A stretch of DNA of 64,000 bases. It comes from Arthrobacter burdickii (GTDB taxonomy: Bacteria > Actinomycetota > Actinomycetes > Actinomycetales > Micrococcaceae). Each line of letters starts with the position of its first letter. Positions within the stretch are counted from its first letter, which is position 1. The stretch covers positions 1,798,001 through 1,862,000 of the forward strand of contig NZ_JAROCG010000001.1 in NCBI RefSeq assembly GCF_030433645.1. Reading direction: 5' to 3'. This document shows, piece after piece, positions 16,664 through 25,718 of this stretch. Made by a program: the position numbers and the translations under genes. The notes beneath the pieces are model-generated. The model saw only the letters and a program-made list of their open reading frames with translations. It was not told the DNA's origin and ran no database searches.

Positions 16664-17155
16664 TCAGGTGTCGTCGGGCAGGTGCGTCAACCGCTCGAGC
16701 AGGGGCTCGGTGCGGTAGGGGATGTGCTCGTGGAGGGCGAGGACGGTCTCGGTGCGGATCACGCCCTTGATCTTCAGGACCGACCGCAGTGCCGCCTGCA
16801 GATGGTGCGTGTCGGTTGCGGCGACGCGGCACCAGACATCACCCCGGCCGGAGATCTCGTGCACTTCCAGCACCTGGTTGAGGGTACGCAGCCCGGCGAT
16901 GACGCCGTCGAGCTCGCGGTGTGAGACCTCGATGGTGACGAAAGCGACGACGTCGTAGCCGAGGGCCTCGAGGTCGAGCTCGCGGCCGCTGCGACGCAGC
17001 ACCCCGGTGCGCAGGAGCCGGCGGATCCGGCTCTGCGCCGTGTTGCGGGCGACACCGAGGACCTCGCTCAACTCACTCACCTGGGCCCGGGGATCCCGCA
17101 CCAGCTCGAGCAGCAGGCGCAGGTCGAGGTTGTCCAGCTTGCTCACAAAGCTCAC
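16664..17155 (-). CDS. Lrp/AsnC-family transcriptional regulator
   Basis: A 163-residue regulator with an N-terminal winged-helix domain (KLDNLDLRLLLELVRDPRAQ, then LGVARNTAQSRIRRL) and a C-terminal RAM ligand-binding domain (VIAGLRTLNQVLEVHEISGRGDVW). Proteins of this type form dimers to octamers that respond to amino acids. The gene is divergent from an MFS transporter, so that gene is its most likely target. Control of the downstream AlaX gene is also possible. The effector cannot be told from the sequence. Confidence 0.9.
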   Translation of the reverse strand: MSFVSKLDNLDLRLLLELVRDPRAQVSELSEVLGVARNTAQSRIRRLLRTGVLRRSGRELDLEALGYDVVAFVTIEVSHRELDGVIAGLRTLNQVLEVHEISGRGDVWCRVAATDTHHLQAALRSVLKIKGVIRTETVLALHEHIPYRTEPLLERLTHLPDDT

Positions 17156-17303
17156 TTCCCGTCAGTCGGCTCCGCCTGTGTTGCGCAGGACGCTCAAAAG
17201 GGCACCCCGGATCGTTGCAGGGCGGTCGATCCAGCTCATCCTATAGAGGTCCGCGGCGAATCGCGCCCCGGTGAGCGCCTACGTACGAGCAGGAAGAAGT
17301 GGG

Positions 17304-18545
17304 ATGAGCGTTCTCAACGAACTCCGGATGAGGCCGGCAGCGACCGAGCGCCGCAGCTGGGATGCATCCCTGGCCGCCCGCCTCGCGCTCGCCGTGACGG
17401 TGATCTCCACCCTCCTGATCGGGGCCAACCTCGCCACGCCGATCTATCCGCTCATCCAGGCCGGCCTCGGACTGACACCCTTCGCCGTCACCGTCGCCTT
17501 CTCGTCCTACGTCGTGGCGCTGATCGGCGGGCTCGTCCTGGCAGGCCACTGGTCGGACCACATCGGACGGCGCGCGGCGCTGGTCCTCGCCATCGTCCTG
17601 GGGCTGCTCGGCGCCGCACTGTTCGCCGTCGCGACCTCGCTGCCGCTGCTGGCGGCGGGACGCGCGCTGCAGGGAGGCGCGGTCGCGCTGGCCACGGGTG
17701 CGAGCGCCGCTGCCCTCCGCGACCTCCTGCCGACGCGGCCGGACTGGGCCTCGAGATTCACGCTGATGGCCTCGGCCGGGGGCGTCGCGGCCGGTCCCGT
17801 GATCGGCGGTCTCCTCTCGCTCCTCCCGGCCCCGACCCGCACGCCGTTCGTCATCTACCTCGTGGTGCTTACCAGCCTCCTGGTACCGCTCCTGCTGCTC
17901 CGCGCCCGGCCCGCGATCCGGCCCGCGGCTGCCGACCGCCCGCTCGCAGCCCTGCGTCCCCGCAGACCGGCGGTGTCACGGGATGCGCGCCGGTCCTTCT
18001 GGACCGCCTCGGCCGTCGGTTTCCTCAGCTTCGCCGTCTTCGGCTTCACGTTGAGCCTGGCCCCCACCTGGTTCGCGGGGATCGCGGGCACCTCCTCCCG
18101 ACCACTGATCGGCCTCCTCGCCGCGCTCGTCCTCGGATCGTCGGCCGTCAGCCAGGTGCTGTCCCCCCGGGGCCGGTTCGTGGTTCCGGTGGGCCTCGGC
18201 GGCATGGCGCTGGGAATAGGGCTCCTGCCGCTCGCCGAGGCCACGGGCAGCCTGCCGCTGCTGGTCGGAGCATGCCTCGTGGCGGGCTTCGGACAGGGCA
18301 TGGCTTTCCGCGTCGTCTTCAACGAGGTGTCGTTGAAGGTCGATCCGGCCCTCCACGCCCAGACGGTGAGTGCCGTGTACGTCCTCACCTACCTCGGGAG
18401 CGCCGTACCCGTACTCGGACTCGGCGCGGCCGCCGGCATCTGGGGACTGAACGCCTCGGTCACGGTCTTCGCACTCGCCATCTGCGGAGTGTGCGCGCTG
18501 CTCGCTGCAGCATCACTGGTCTCCCGGACCCGCGCCTCGCGGTAG
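17304..18545 (+). CDS. MFS transporter
   Basis: A 413-residue major facilitator with about 12 membrane helices. The first helix contains LIGANLATPIYPLIQ, and the loop between helices 2 and 3 has GHWSDHIGRRAAL, the standard MFS signature. The ATG at 17304 is preferred over the upstream GTG at 17271 because GGAAGAAG lies just before it. It is divergent from the Lrp regulator, which suggests regulated transport of an amino acid or related metabolite. The substrate is unknown. Confidence 0.88.
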   Translation: MSVLNELRMRPAATERRSWDASLAARLALAVTVISTLLIGANLATPIYPLIQAGLGLTPFAVTVAFSSYVVALIGGLVLAGHWSDHIGRRAALVLAIVLGLLGAALFAVATSLPLLAAGRALQGGAVALATGASAAALRDLLPTRPDWASRFTLMASAGGVAAGPVIGGLLSLLPAPTRTPFVIYLVVLTSLLVPLLLLRARPAIRPAAADRPLAALRPRRPAVSRDARRSFWTASAVGFLSFAVFGFTLSLAPTWFAGIAGTSSRPLIGLLAALVLGSSAVSQVLSPRGRFVVPVGLGGMALGIGLLPLAEATGSLPLLVGACLVAGFGQGMAFRVVFNEVSLKVDPALHAQTVSAVYVLTYLGSAVPVLGLGAAAGIWGLNASVTVFALAICGVCALLAAASLVSRTRASR

Positions 18546-18590
18546 GCATCCGCCCGGTCGCCTGCGGTCCAGGGCGGACAGTCCTGTTTG

Positions 18591-18605
18591 TAGGCTGTAG
18601 GCATG
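18591..18605 (+). promoter_or_regulatory. -10 hexamer for a leaderless kinase gene
   Basis: TAGGCT at 18591-18596, six bases, then ATG 18603. No ribosome binding site is present. Confidence 0.45.
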
Positions 18606-19592
18606 TCGAACACCGCCGCGCCGCAGCCTCCGAGCCCATCCTCCGGTCCCCGTCCGGACAGCCCCGCTGATGGTGCCGCCGATGGTGCCGCGGGTAGCGC
18701 GCCCGGCGTCGTCGTCGGCCTCGATATCGGAGGTTCCAAGACCCATGGAGTGCTGTGGCGCAACGGAACGCTCGCCGCGGAGGCCAAGGCAGGAAGCGCG
18801 AACGTCCAGAACGTGACGCAGGATGAAGCAGCCCGAAGCCTCAGCCGGCTCTTCCGCGAGCTCGTGCCGGAGGGGCAGGCCGGCGGGATCGACCGCGTCG
18901 TTGCCGGGTCCGGGGGAGTGGACACGGCTGCGGACGCCGAGCGCCTCCGAGCCCTGATCGCTCCGCACGCGCCGGGAGCCGGGATCGACGTCGTCCACGA
19001 CACGCGGCTGATCCTGGCCGCCGGAGGCGCACAGGTGGGCATCGCCGTCATCGCCGGTACCGGGTCCGTCGCCTGGGGCGTCGGGGAGGACGGCAGGGAA
19101 GCGCGCTCCGGCGGGTGGGGCTACCTCCTCGGCGACGAGGGCAGCGGCTACTGGGTGGCGCGCGAAGCCGTGCGGCGGACACTGCACCGCAACGACCTCG
19201 GCATGCTTCCGGACGCGCTCGACGAGGCCGTCCTCGCCCTCAACGCTGTGGGGACCCCGACGGAGCTGATCGGGCTCTTCCATTCCGGGGCCGGACGGAC
19301 CTACTGGGCCGCGCAGTCCAGGGCCGTCTTCGATGCGGCGCGCGACGGCCACCCCGATGCGGCGGACATCATCGACCGTGCGGCTACGGACCTCACCCGG
19401 CTCGTCCTCGACGTCGCGAGCGTGATCGGCGTGCAGGGACCGGTGGTCCTGGGTGGGGGCCTCGCGATGCACCAGCCGGATCTGCAGGACCGCCTCCGCG
19501 CCCGTCTCGCTGCGGAGGGCATCACAGAGGTCGTGTTCCTCGATGAGGACCCGGTGATGGGCGTCCGGTTCCTCGTCACCGGTGCCCGGTAG
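18603..19592 (+). CDS. BadF/BadG-type ATPase, N-acetylglucosamine kinase-like
   Basis: A 329-residue ASKHA-fold sugar kinase. GLDIGGSKTHGVLW is the phosphate-1 loop, GSGGVDTAADAERL and AGTGSVAWG follow, and GGWGYLLGDEGSGYWVAREA is the diagnostic signature of GlcNAc kinases in the BadF/BadG/BcrA/BcrD ATPase family. It probably phosphorylates N-acetylglucosamine or a related amino sugar salvaged from cell wall or chitin. The N-terminus up to residue about 38 is a low-complexity extension. The gene stands alone between an MFS gene and the OpuC operon. Confidence 0.85.
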   Translation: MSNTAAPQPPSPSSGPRPDSPADGAADGAAGSAPGVVVGLDIGGSKTHGVLWRNGTLAAEAKAGSANVQNVTQDEAARSLSRLFRELVPEGQAGGIDRVVAGSGGVDTAADAERLRALIAPHAPGAGIDVVHDTRLILAAGGAQVGIAVIAGTGSVAWGVGEDGREARSGGWGYLLGDEGSGYWVAREAVRRTLHRNDLGMLPDALDEAVLALNAVGTPTELIGLFHSGAGRTYWAAQSRAVFDAARDGHPDAADIIDRAATDLTRLVLDVASVIGVQGPVVLGGGLAMHQPDLQDRLRARLAAEGITEVVFLDEDPVMGVRFLVTGAR

Positions 19593-19619
19593 GACGGGTG
19601 CTCGGTAGGACGGGTGTTC
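19588..19619 (+). repeat. Two tandem 16-bp direct repeats
   Basis: GGTAGGACGGGTGCTC at 19588-19603 is followed directly by GGTAGGACGGGTGTTC at 19604-19619, differing by one base. The stop codon of the kinase gene lies in the first copy. Confidence 0.8.
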
Positions 19620-19713
19620 AGTTGGACCGGCTCCGGCGCCGGCCCGAGGGGTTCCGGGCGGGCCGGGCGCACTGGAGCCGACCGCGGAATGCAGCCGGGA
19701 CCCATACACGCCC

Positions 19714-19741
19714 TTGCCTGCTGCGAACTCATGGTTAGACT
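19714..19741 (+). promoter_or_regulatory. Candidate promoter of the OpuC-type operon
   Basis: TTGCCT (19714-19719) and TAGACT (19736-19741) are separated by 16 bp. Transcription would start near 19748, giving a leader of about 130 nt before ATG 19877. No riboswitch was recognised in the leader. Confidence 0.5.
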
Positions 19742-19876
19742 CAGAACCTCCGACAGCTTGAACTGACCGCTGCGCCCCCGGGCCAGCAGAAATCCAGACG
19801 GCAAGCCGGAACCGCCTCGTGCGGCCCGCGGGTGCAGCCCGGCCGAGAAGCTCCTGCCACGAAAGGCACAGCTGCC

Positions 19877-21031
19877 ATGACATCCTCCGACCAGGCTTCC
19901 GGCCAGCGCCCCATGATCGAGTTCCGCAACGTCACCAAGATCTACGACGGCGGACGCCCGGCCGTGGACGACCTCACCATGGACATCGACCGCGGCAGGA
20001 TCACCGTGTTCGTCGGACCGTCCGGCTGCGGCAAGACCACCTCGCTGCGCATGATCAACAGGATGGTCGAGCCCACCTCCGGCCGGATCCTCCTCGAAGG
20101 CCAGGACGTATCGCAGGGGAAGGCCGCGGAACTGCGGCGCTCCATGGGGTACGTCATGCAGTCCTCGGGCCTCCTGCCGCACCGCTCCGTGCTCGACAAC
20201 ATCGCGACGGTGCCACGTCTCAACGGGGTCGGGAAAGCCGACGCCCGCAGGCGCGCACAGGAACTGCTCGACGTCGTCGGCCTGTCCTCGGACCTGGGCG
20301 GCCGCTATCCCGGGCAGCTGTCCGGCGGGCAGCAGCAGCGCGTCGGAGTGGCACGCGCCCTCGCGGCCGATCCGCCCGTCCTGCTCATGGACGAGCCCTT
20401 CAGCGCGGTGGACCCCGTGGTCCGCGCCGAACTGCAGGAGGAACTGCTGCGCCTGCAGCGGGACCTCGCGAAGACCATCGTGTTCGTGACCCACGACATC
20501 GACGAGGCGACGATCCTCGGCGACAAGGTGGCCGTGTTCGCCGTCGGCGGCCGCCTCGCTCAGTACGCAGCGCCCGAGGAGATCCTCCGCGCACCCGTGG
20601 ACGATTTCGTGGCGGGATTCGTCGGACGGGACCGGGGCTTCCGCCACCTCTCCTTCCAGGAGGGCGGCAATGTGGTCATCCACCCCGTCGAGACGATCGA
20701 GGTGGACCGCCTCGCGGACCCCACCGTCTCGGTGCGCTCGCCGTGGACCCTGCTGGTGGATGCCGGCGGCCGTCCCCATGGATGGGTCCCGCAGGCCACC
20801 CGCGGCAGTATCACCCGGCAGGCGGACGCGGTCCCCGGCGGGTCCCTGTACCGGCGGGGGGACACCCTGCGGCGGGCGCTCGACGCCGCCCTGTCCTCGC
20901 CGTCGGGCCTGGGTGTGGCCGTCGACGACGACGGACGGGCGATCGGCGTCGTCCACGCCGCCGAGGTCTTCGAACTCATCGAATCCGCGCGGCTGGACCG
21001 TGGCCGCGCCGAGCACAACACGGCGGTCTAG
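19877..21031 (+). CDS. Osmoprotectant/glycine betaine ABC transporter ATP-binding protein (OpuCA-like)
   Basis: A 384-residue ATPase of the quaternary-amine uptake family. It has Walker A GPSGCGKTT (residues 47-55), the Q-loop at VMQSSG, signature LSGGQQQRVGVARAL, Walker B VLLMDEPFSAVDP and the switch histidine in FVTHDIDEA. A C-terminal CBS-like region (SLYRRGDTLRRALDAAL, then GVAVDDDGRAIGVVH) is typical of OpuA/OpuC ATPases, where CBS domains sense ionic strength. GAAAGG 10 nt upstream supports ATG 19877. It is the first gene of four: ATPase, two permeases and a binding lipoprotein. Confidence 0.93.
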   Translation: MTSSDQASGQRPMIEFRNVTKIYDGGRPAVDDLTMDIDRGRITVFVGPSGCGKTTSLRMINRMVEPTSGRILLEGQDVSQGKAAELRRSMGYVMQSSGLLPHRSVLDNIATVPRLNGVGKADARRRAQELLDVVGLSSDLGGRYPGQLSGGQQQRVGVARALAADPPVLLMDEPFSAVDPVVRAELQEELLRLQRDLAKTIVFVTHDIDEATILGDKVAVFAVGGRLAQYAAPEEILRAPVDDFVAGFVGRDRGFRHLSFQEGGNVVIHPVETIEVDRLADPTVSVRSPWTLLVDAGGRPHGWVPQATRGSITRQADAVPGGSLYRRGDTLRRALDAALSSPSGLGVAVDDDGRAIGVVHAAEVFELIESARLDRGRAEHNTAV

Positions 21032-21033
21032 CC

Positions 21034-21729
21034 ATGGACTGGTTCCTCGCCAATCTTGATTTCGTCTGGCTGCACACGCGCCTCCACCTGTTCCAGGCGA
21101 TCGTGCCGCTGCTCCTCGGCGTCCTCGCCGCCGTGCCGATGGCCCAGCTCGCCCGCCGGAATCCCGTGGTGGGATCCGTCCTGCTGACCGGCTCGTCCAT
21201 CCTCTACACGATCCCGTCTCTCGCCATGTTCGTGTTCCTCCCCGTGGTCCTCGGCACCAAGGTGATCGACCCCGTCAACGTCATCGTGGCGCTGGCGATC
21301 TACGCCTTCTCCCTCCTCGTCCGGTCCACGCTCGACGCGCTGAACTCCATCGACGACGGCGTGCGCCAGGCCGCCGTCGCGATGGGCTACACGCCCGTCC
21401 GCCGGTTCCTGACCGTGGACCTCCCGCTGTCGTTGCCCGTGCTGTTCGCCGGGCTGCGCGTGGTCTCGGTCACCAACATCTCGCTCGTCAGCGTGGGCGC
21501 GCTCATCGGGGTCCCCAGCCTCGGGACGCTGTTCACGGACGGGCTGTTCCGGTCCTTCCCGACCGAGATCGCCGTCGGGATCGGCATCATCCTGCTGCTG
21601 GCGCTCGTCCTGGACCTCCTCCTCGTCCTCACGGAACGCCTGCTGACCCCGTGGACGCGCAGGGTCCCCGCCGGTGGCAGGCCGGCGGAGGAGATCGTCG
21701 CACTCGAGGCGAAGGTGGCGGGCGCCTGA
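21034..21729 (+). CDS. Osmoprotectant ABC transporter permease (OpuCB/OpuCD-like), first
   Basis: A 231-residue permease with 5-6 membrane helices and the family coupling segment around RQAAVAMGYTPVRRFLTVDL. It starts 2 bp after the ATPase stop and its stop overlaps the next start (TGATG), so the operon is translationally coupled. It would pair with the second permease to form the channel for betaine, choline or a similar compatible solute. The substrate is not determined by sequence. Confidence 0.9.
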   Translation: MDWFLANLDFVWLHTRLHLFQAIVPLLLGVLAAVPMAQLARRNPVVGSVLLTGSSILYTIPSLAMFVFLPVVLGTKVIDPVNVIVALAIYAFSLLVRSTLDALNSIDDGVRQAAVAMGYTPVRRFLTVDLPLSLPVLFAGLRVVSVTNISLVSVGALIGVPSLGTLFTDGLFRSFPTEIAVGIGIILLLALVLDLLLVLTERLLTPWTRRVPAGGRPAEEIVALEAKVAGA

Positions 21730-22475
21730 TGGACTACTCGAGCAGCAACCTCCTGGTGCAGATGGCGGAGTGGCTGACCGCTCCTGCCAACTGGGAGGGC
21801 GACCGCGGCATCCCCACGCGCGTCGTCGAGCACCTGGGCTACACCGGGCTGACCATGCTGATCGCCCTGGCGATCGCGGTCCCGATCGGGCTCTACGTGG
21901 GGCACACCGGTCGCGGCCGCATCGTGATCGTCTCCGGCGTGGGGATCCTCCGCGCCCTGCCGACGCTCGGCATGGTGTTCCTGTTCGTGCTCCTCGCGGG
22001 CCTCGGGCTCATGCCGCCCATCTGGGCGCTCGTGCTCCTCGCCGTCCCTCCGCTGCTGAGTGGGATCTATGCCGGCATCTCGTCCGTGAACCGGACCGTG
22101 GTCGACGCCGCGCGGAGCATGGGCATGACCGAGCTGCAGATCCTGTTCCGGGTCGAGGTACCCAACGGCCTCCAGGTCATCCTCGGCGGAGTGCGCGCGG
22201 CCGTCCTGCAGGTCATCGCGACCGCAGCCGTCGTCGCCTTCATCAACCTCGGGGGGCTCGGGGTCTTCCTCGTCGAGGGAACGCAACTCGCGGACTACGG
22301 GCGCCTCTTCGGCGGCGCAGTCGTCATCACCGTCCTCGCGATCGGCGTCGATCTGCTGATGGGACTGCTGCAGAAGCTCGCCATCTCACCGGGACTGCGG
22401 ACGTCCGGCCCGGGAAAGACCCAAGGATCTGGCCGGCAGAAGGCCGTCGCCAGTGCACAAGGAGGAACACCATGA
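21729..22475 (+). CDS. Osmoprotectant ABC transporter permease (OpuCB/OpuCD-like), second
   Basis: A 248-residue permease with helices throughout residues 35-225. The permease loop is VVDAARSMGMTELQILFRVE, and GLGVFLVEG follows in the usual place. The start at 21729 shares one base with the preceding stop, and the last four bases overlap the start of the lipoprotein gene (ATGA). The tail after residue 225 is a basic, non-conserved extension that also encodes the ribosome site of the next gene. Confidence 0.9.
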   Translation: MDYSSSNLLVQMAEWLTAPANWEGDRGIPTRVVEHLGYTGLTMLIALAIAVPIGLYVGHTGRGRIVIVSGVGILRALPTLGMVFLFVLLAGLGLMPPIWALVLLAVPPLLSGIYAGISSVNRTVVDAARSMGMTELQILFRVEVPNGLQVILGGVRAAVLQVIATAAVVAFINLGGLGVFLVEGTQLADYGRLFGGAVVITVLAIGVDLLMGLLQKLAISPGLRTSGPGKTQGSGRQKAVASAQGGTP

Positions 22476-23437
22476 AGAACCTGTCAGCACAACGCGCCGG
22501 ACGGCGCGCTTTGATGGGACTGGCGGGCGGCCTCACGGCCACGCTGGCGCTGACTGCCTGCGGGGCCAACAGCGATCCCCAGGGCGAGACGGCGGAGACC
22601 GCCTCGGCAGGCGGCTCCGTCGTCGTCGGTTCGGCTGATTTCCCCGAGAGCCAGATCATCGCCGAGATCTACGCGGGCGCACTCACCGCGGCCGGCGTGG
22701 AGGCGACGACCAAACCCAACATCGGCTCGCGCGAGATCTACTACTCCGCCGTCGAGGACGGGTCCGTCGACATCATGCCCGACTACAGCGGAAACCTGCT
22801 GCTGTTCGCCGACCCCAAGGCCACTGCCGAGTCCGCCGAGGACATCGTCGCGGCCCTTCCCGACGCCCTCTCCGCGAAGTCGCCCGACCTGAAGCTGGAC
22901 GTGCTCGAGCCCTCGCCGGCCGAGGACAAGGACGCGCTCGTGGTCACCGCCGCGACCGCGGAGAAGTACAGCCTCAAGTCCATCGCGGACCTCGCGGAGG
23001 TCTGCGGGGAGATCACGATCGGCGCCCCGAGCACCTTCCAGGAGCGCGCCTACGGCCTGCCCGGCCTCAAGGCGAAGTACGACTGCGAGCCCGGCGGCTT
23101 CGAGGCCATCAACGACGGCGGCGGCGAGGTCACGCTGAAGGCACTGCTGAACGACGACGTGCAGGCAGCCGACATCTACACCACGACGCCGTCCATCGAG
23201 GACAACGACCTTGTCGTCCTCGAGGACCCTGAGAACAACTTCATCGCGCAGCAGGTCCTGCCGCTCGTCAACACGGAGACCGTCGGCGAGGAGGCGCAGA
23301 ACGTCCTCAACGAGGTATCGGCCCAGCTGACCACGGAGGACCTCCTGTCGCTCAACCGCGAGGTCAGCGGAGACGAGAAGCGGAACCCGGCGGACGCGGC
23401 TGCCGACTGGCTGGCCGAGAAGGGACTGGCGGGCTGA
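22472..23437 (+). CDS. Glycine betaine/osmoprotectant-binding lipoprotein (OpuCC-like)
   Basis: A 321-residue substrate-binding lipoprotein. The signal peptide ends with lipobox LTAC, giving acylated Cys30. The mature protein has the OpuAC/OpuCC fold pattern, starting VVVGSADFPESQIIAEIYAG and including DIMPDYSGNLLL, which is typical of quaternary-amine binding proteins. AAGGAGG lies 6 nt before the ATG. It closes the operon, and a long hairpin follows at 23458-23503. Confidence 0.92.
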   Translation: MKNLSAQRAGRRALMGLAGGLTATLALTACGANSDPQGETAETASAGGSVVVGSADFPESQIIAEIYAGALTAAGVEATTKPNIGSREIYYSAVEDGSVDIMPDYSGNLLLFADPKATAESAEDIVAALPDALSAKSPDLKLDVLEPSPAEDKDALVVTAATAEKYSLKSIADLAEVCGEITIGAPSTFQERAYGLPGLKAKYDCEPGGFEAINDGGGEVTLKALLNDDVQAADIYTTTPSIEDNDLVVLEDPENNFIAQQVLPLVNTETVGEEAQNVLNEVSAQLTTEDLLSLNREVSGDEKRNPADAAADWLAEKGLAG

Positions 23438-23457
23438 GTCCTGCGGAACCGGTTCTG

Positions 23458-23503
23458 CAGGGGCCCGGTGTTCGGCATTGCTATGCCGCGCACCGGGCCC
23501 CTG
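23458..23503 (+). terminator. Nested perfect hairpin after the OpuC-type operon
   Basis: CAGGGGCCCGGTG (23458-23470) pairs with CACCGGGCCCCTG (23491-23503). Inside the loop CGGCAT/ATGCCG form a second stem. There is no T-run. It ends 18 bp before alaA and probably terminates or insulates the operon. Confidence 0.7.
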
Positions 23504-23521
23504 CTGTGGCATCCTGATCAG

Positions 23522-24739
23522 ATGGCCACCTACAAGCAGTCGGAAAAGCTCCGTAACGTCCTCTACGACATCCGGGGGCCGCTGCTCGAACACGCCATGA
23601 CCATGGAGGCCCAGGGCCACCGGATCCTGAAGCTCAACATCGGCAATCCGGCGCCCTTCGGGTTCGAAGCGCCCGACGCCATCCTCGTGGACATGATCCG
23701 CAACCTGCCGAAGGCCCAGGGCTACAGCGACTCCCGCGGCATCTTCTCCGCGCGCACCGCCGTGGTGCAGTACTACCAGAGCCGCGGCATCAACTCGATC
23801 GACGTCGATGACGTCTACCTCGGCAACGGCGTCAGCGAACTCATCACGCTCTCCATGCAGGCCCTGCTCAACGCCGGCGACGAGATCCTGATCCCGACAC
23901 CGGACTACCCCCTCTGGACCGCGTCCGTGGCCCTCGCCAGCGGTACGCCCGTCCACTACCTGTGCGACGAGGACAGCCACTGGTGGCCGGACCTCGAGGA
24001 CATGGCCTCGAAGATCACCCCCAATACCAAGGGCATCGTCCTGATCAACCCGAACAACCCGACGGGTGCGGTGTACCCGCGGCCCATCCTCGAGGGGATC
24101 GTCCGCCTCGCCCGCGAGCACGGGCTCATCCTGTTCGCCGACGAGATCTACGAGAAGATCCTGTACGACGACGCCGTCCACATCAACGCGGCGTCGGTCG
24201 CCGGCGACGACGTCCTCTGCCTGACTTTCAGCGGCCTCTCGAAGGCCTACCGCATCGCCGGATTCCGCAGCGGCTGGATGGCGATCTCCGGGCCCAAGCG
24301 CGACGCCGCGAACTACATCGAGGGCATCAACCTGCTGGCCAACATGCGGCTGTGCGCCAACGTCCCCGCGCAGCACGCCATCCAGACGGCGCTGGGCGGC
24401 TACCAGAGCATCAACGACCTGATCCTGCCCGGGGGGCGCCTGAAGCAGCAGCGCGACAAGGCGGCGCAGATGCTCAATGCGATTCCCGGCGTGAGCTGCG
24501 AGGTGGCACAGGGCGCCCTGTACCTCTTTCCGAAGCTCGATCCCGACGTGTATCCCATCAAGGACGACGAGAAGTTCGCCCTCGACCTCCTCAAGCAGCA
24601 GAAGATCCTGATCTCGCACGGCAGCGCCTTCAACTGGGTCAACACGGACCACTTCCGCATGGTGACCCTGCCGAGCGTGGAGGTCATCGAGGACGCTATC
24701 GGTCGGCTCGCCGACTTCCTGTCCACCTACAAGCCCTGA
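23522..24739 (+). CDS. alaA: Alanine aminotransferase AlaA (glutamate-pyruvate)
   Basis: A 405-residue class I/II PLP aminotransferase. It closely tracks E. coli AlaA in length and landmarks: YDIRGPLLEHA near the start, LNIGNPAPFGFEAPD, GNGVSELI, PDYPLWTA, INPNNPTGAVYPR, FADEIYEKILYDD, the PLP-lysine segment GLSKAYRIAGFRSGW, and ANVPAQHAIQTALGGYQSI. It makes alanine from pyruvate and glutamate. ATG 23522 aligns with the AlaA N-terminus; the in-frame extension upstream runs into the hairpin and is rejected. Confidence 0.93.
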   Translation: MATYKQSEKLRNVLYDIRGPLLEHAMTMEAQGHRILKLNIGNPAPFGFEAPDAILVDMIRNLPKAQGYSDSRGIFSARTAVVQYYQSRGINSIDVDDVYLGNGVSELITLSMQALLNAGDEILIPTPDYPLWTASVALASGTPVHYLCDEDSHWWPDLEDMASKITPNTKGIVLINPNNPTGAVYPRPILEGIVRLAREHGLILFADEIYEKILYDDAVHINAASVAGDDVLCLTFSGLSKAYRIAGFRSGWMAISGPKRDAANYIEGINLLANMRLCANVPAQHAIQTALGGYQSINDLILPGGRLKQQRDKAAQMLNAIPGVSCEVAQGALYLFPKLDPDVYPIKDDEKFALDLLKQQKILISHGSAFNWVNTDHFRMVTLPSVEVIEDAIGRLADFLSTYKP

Positions 24740-24770
24740 CCGTCCCGGGACGGCCGACGCAGGAGGATCC

Positions 24771-25667
24771 ATGGCACCGAAAGCTTCCGGCACCGCGAAA
24801 GCCAGCAGCAGGAAAGCCGACAGCACGGCCGACAACGCCGAGCTGCGGCGGCTGCTGCTGGCGGGCCCCGACTTCGCGCTGGACGCCGTGGACCCGCATT
24901 CCACGCCGGGGTTCGACGGCGGCAAGAAGGCCGGGACTGCTGCACTCGCCGCCGGTGCGGATGCCCTCTCGTTGCTGCAGGAGAAACTCTTCGCGGAGAG
25001 CCGCGCCGGAAGCGGTATCGCCGTCCTGCTCCTCCTGCAGGGCATGGACACCTCGGGCAAGGGCGGGATCGTGCGCCACGTCGTCGGGCTGGTCGATCCG
25101 CAGGGAGTGCAGCACTCCGCCTTCAAGGCCCCGACGGAGGAGGAACGAAGCCACGACTTCCTCTGGCGCGTTCGCCGGCAACTCCCCGAAGCGGGCATGA
25201 TCGGGGTCTTCGACCGGTCGCACTACGAGGACGTCCTGGTCCATCGCGTGCGCAGCCTCTCGCCCGCCGATGAGATCGAGAAGCGCTACGGGGCCATCCG
25301 GGCCTTCGAGAACGAGGTCGCGGCGTCCGGCACCCGCATGCTGAAGGTCATGCTGCACATCAGCAAGGACGAGCAGAAGGCCCGGCTCTCCGAGCGGCTC
25401 GAACGCAAGGACAAGTTCTGGAAGTACAACCCCGGCGACGTCGACGAGCGCGGGTACTGGCAGCAGTACCAGGAGGCCTACCAGACGGCCATCGAGCGGA
25501 CGAGCACGCCGGACACCCCGTGGTACGTGGTTCCCGCCGACCGCAAGTGGTACGCCCGGCTCGCGGTGCAGCACCTGCTCACTGCCACCCTGGAAGACAT
25601 GCAGTTGAGCTGGCCGCCGGCCACCTTCGACGTCGAGGCCGAGAAGAAACGCCTCGCCGCGTCCTGA
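24771..25667 (+). CDS. Polyphosphate kinase 2 family protein
   Basis: A 298-residue PPK2, which transfers phosphate from polyphosphate to a nucleoside mono- or diphosphate, or the reverse. Walker A is GMDTSGKGG (residues 91-99), Walker B FDRSHYEDVLV, with a lid containing RLSERLERKDKFWKYNPGD. AGGAGG precedes the ATG. The last 34 bp, including the stop codon, are repeated with one mismatch immediately after the next gene (26557-26590). Confidence 0.92.
   Translation: MAPKASGTAKASSRKADSTADNAELRRLLLAGPDFALDAVDPHSTPGFDGGKKAGTAALAAGADALSLLQEKLFAESRAGSGIAVLLLLQGMDTSGKGGIVRHVVGLVDPQGVQHSAFKAPTEEERSHDFLWRVRRQLPEAGMIGVFDRSHYEDVLVHRVRSLSPADEIEKRYGAIRAFENEVAASGTRMLKVMLHISKDEQKARLSERLERKDKFWKYNPGDVDERGYWQQYQEAYQTAIERTSTPDTPWYVVPADRKWYARLAVQHLLTATLEDMQLSWPPATFDVEAEKKRLAAS
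25634..25667 (+). repeat. 34-bp direct repeat, copy A (end of the PPK2 gene)
   Basis: Starts CGAGGCCGAGAAGAAACGCC and ends at the PPK2 stop codon. It matches copy B at 26557-26590 in 33 of 34 positions (G at 25659, A at 26582). Confidence 0.95.
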
Positions 25668-25718
25668 TCAAGGGATTGCCGGAGCCGCCGGGGCGGCGTG
25701 AACACCAGGGAAAGGCAA

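Noticed and set aside
19742-19876. Possible riboswitch in the leader of the OpuC-type operon
   Set aside because: No conserved riboswitch core or clear terminator/antiterminator pair could be drawn.
23468-23521. Upstream extension of alaA beginning inside the hairpin
   Set aside because: ATG 23522 aligns with the known AlaA N-terminus and the extension would lie in the terminator stem.
22484-25198. 904-residue minus-strand open frame opposite the OpuCC-like, alaA and PPK2 genes
   Set aside because: All three plus-strand genes are confidently identified; the antisense product has no domain.
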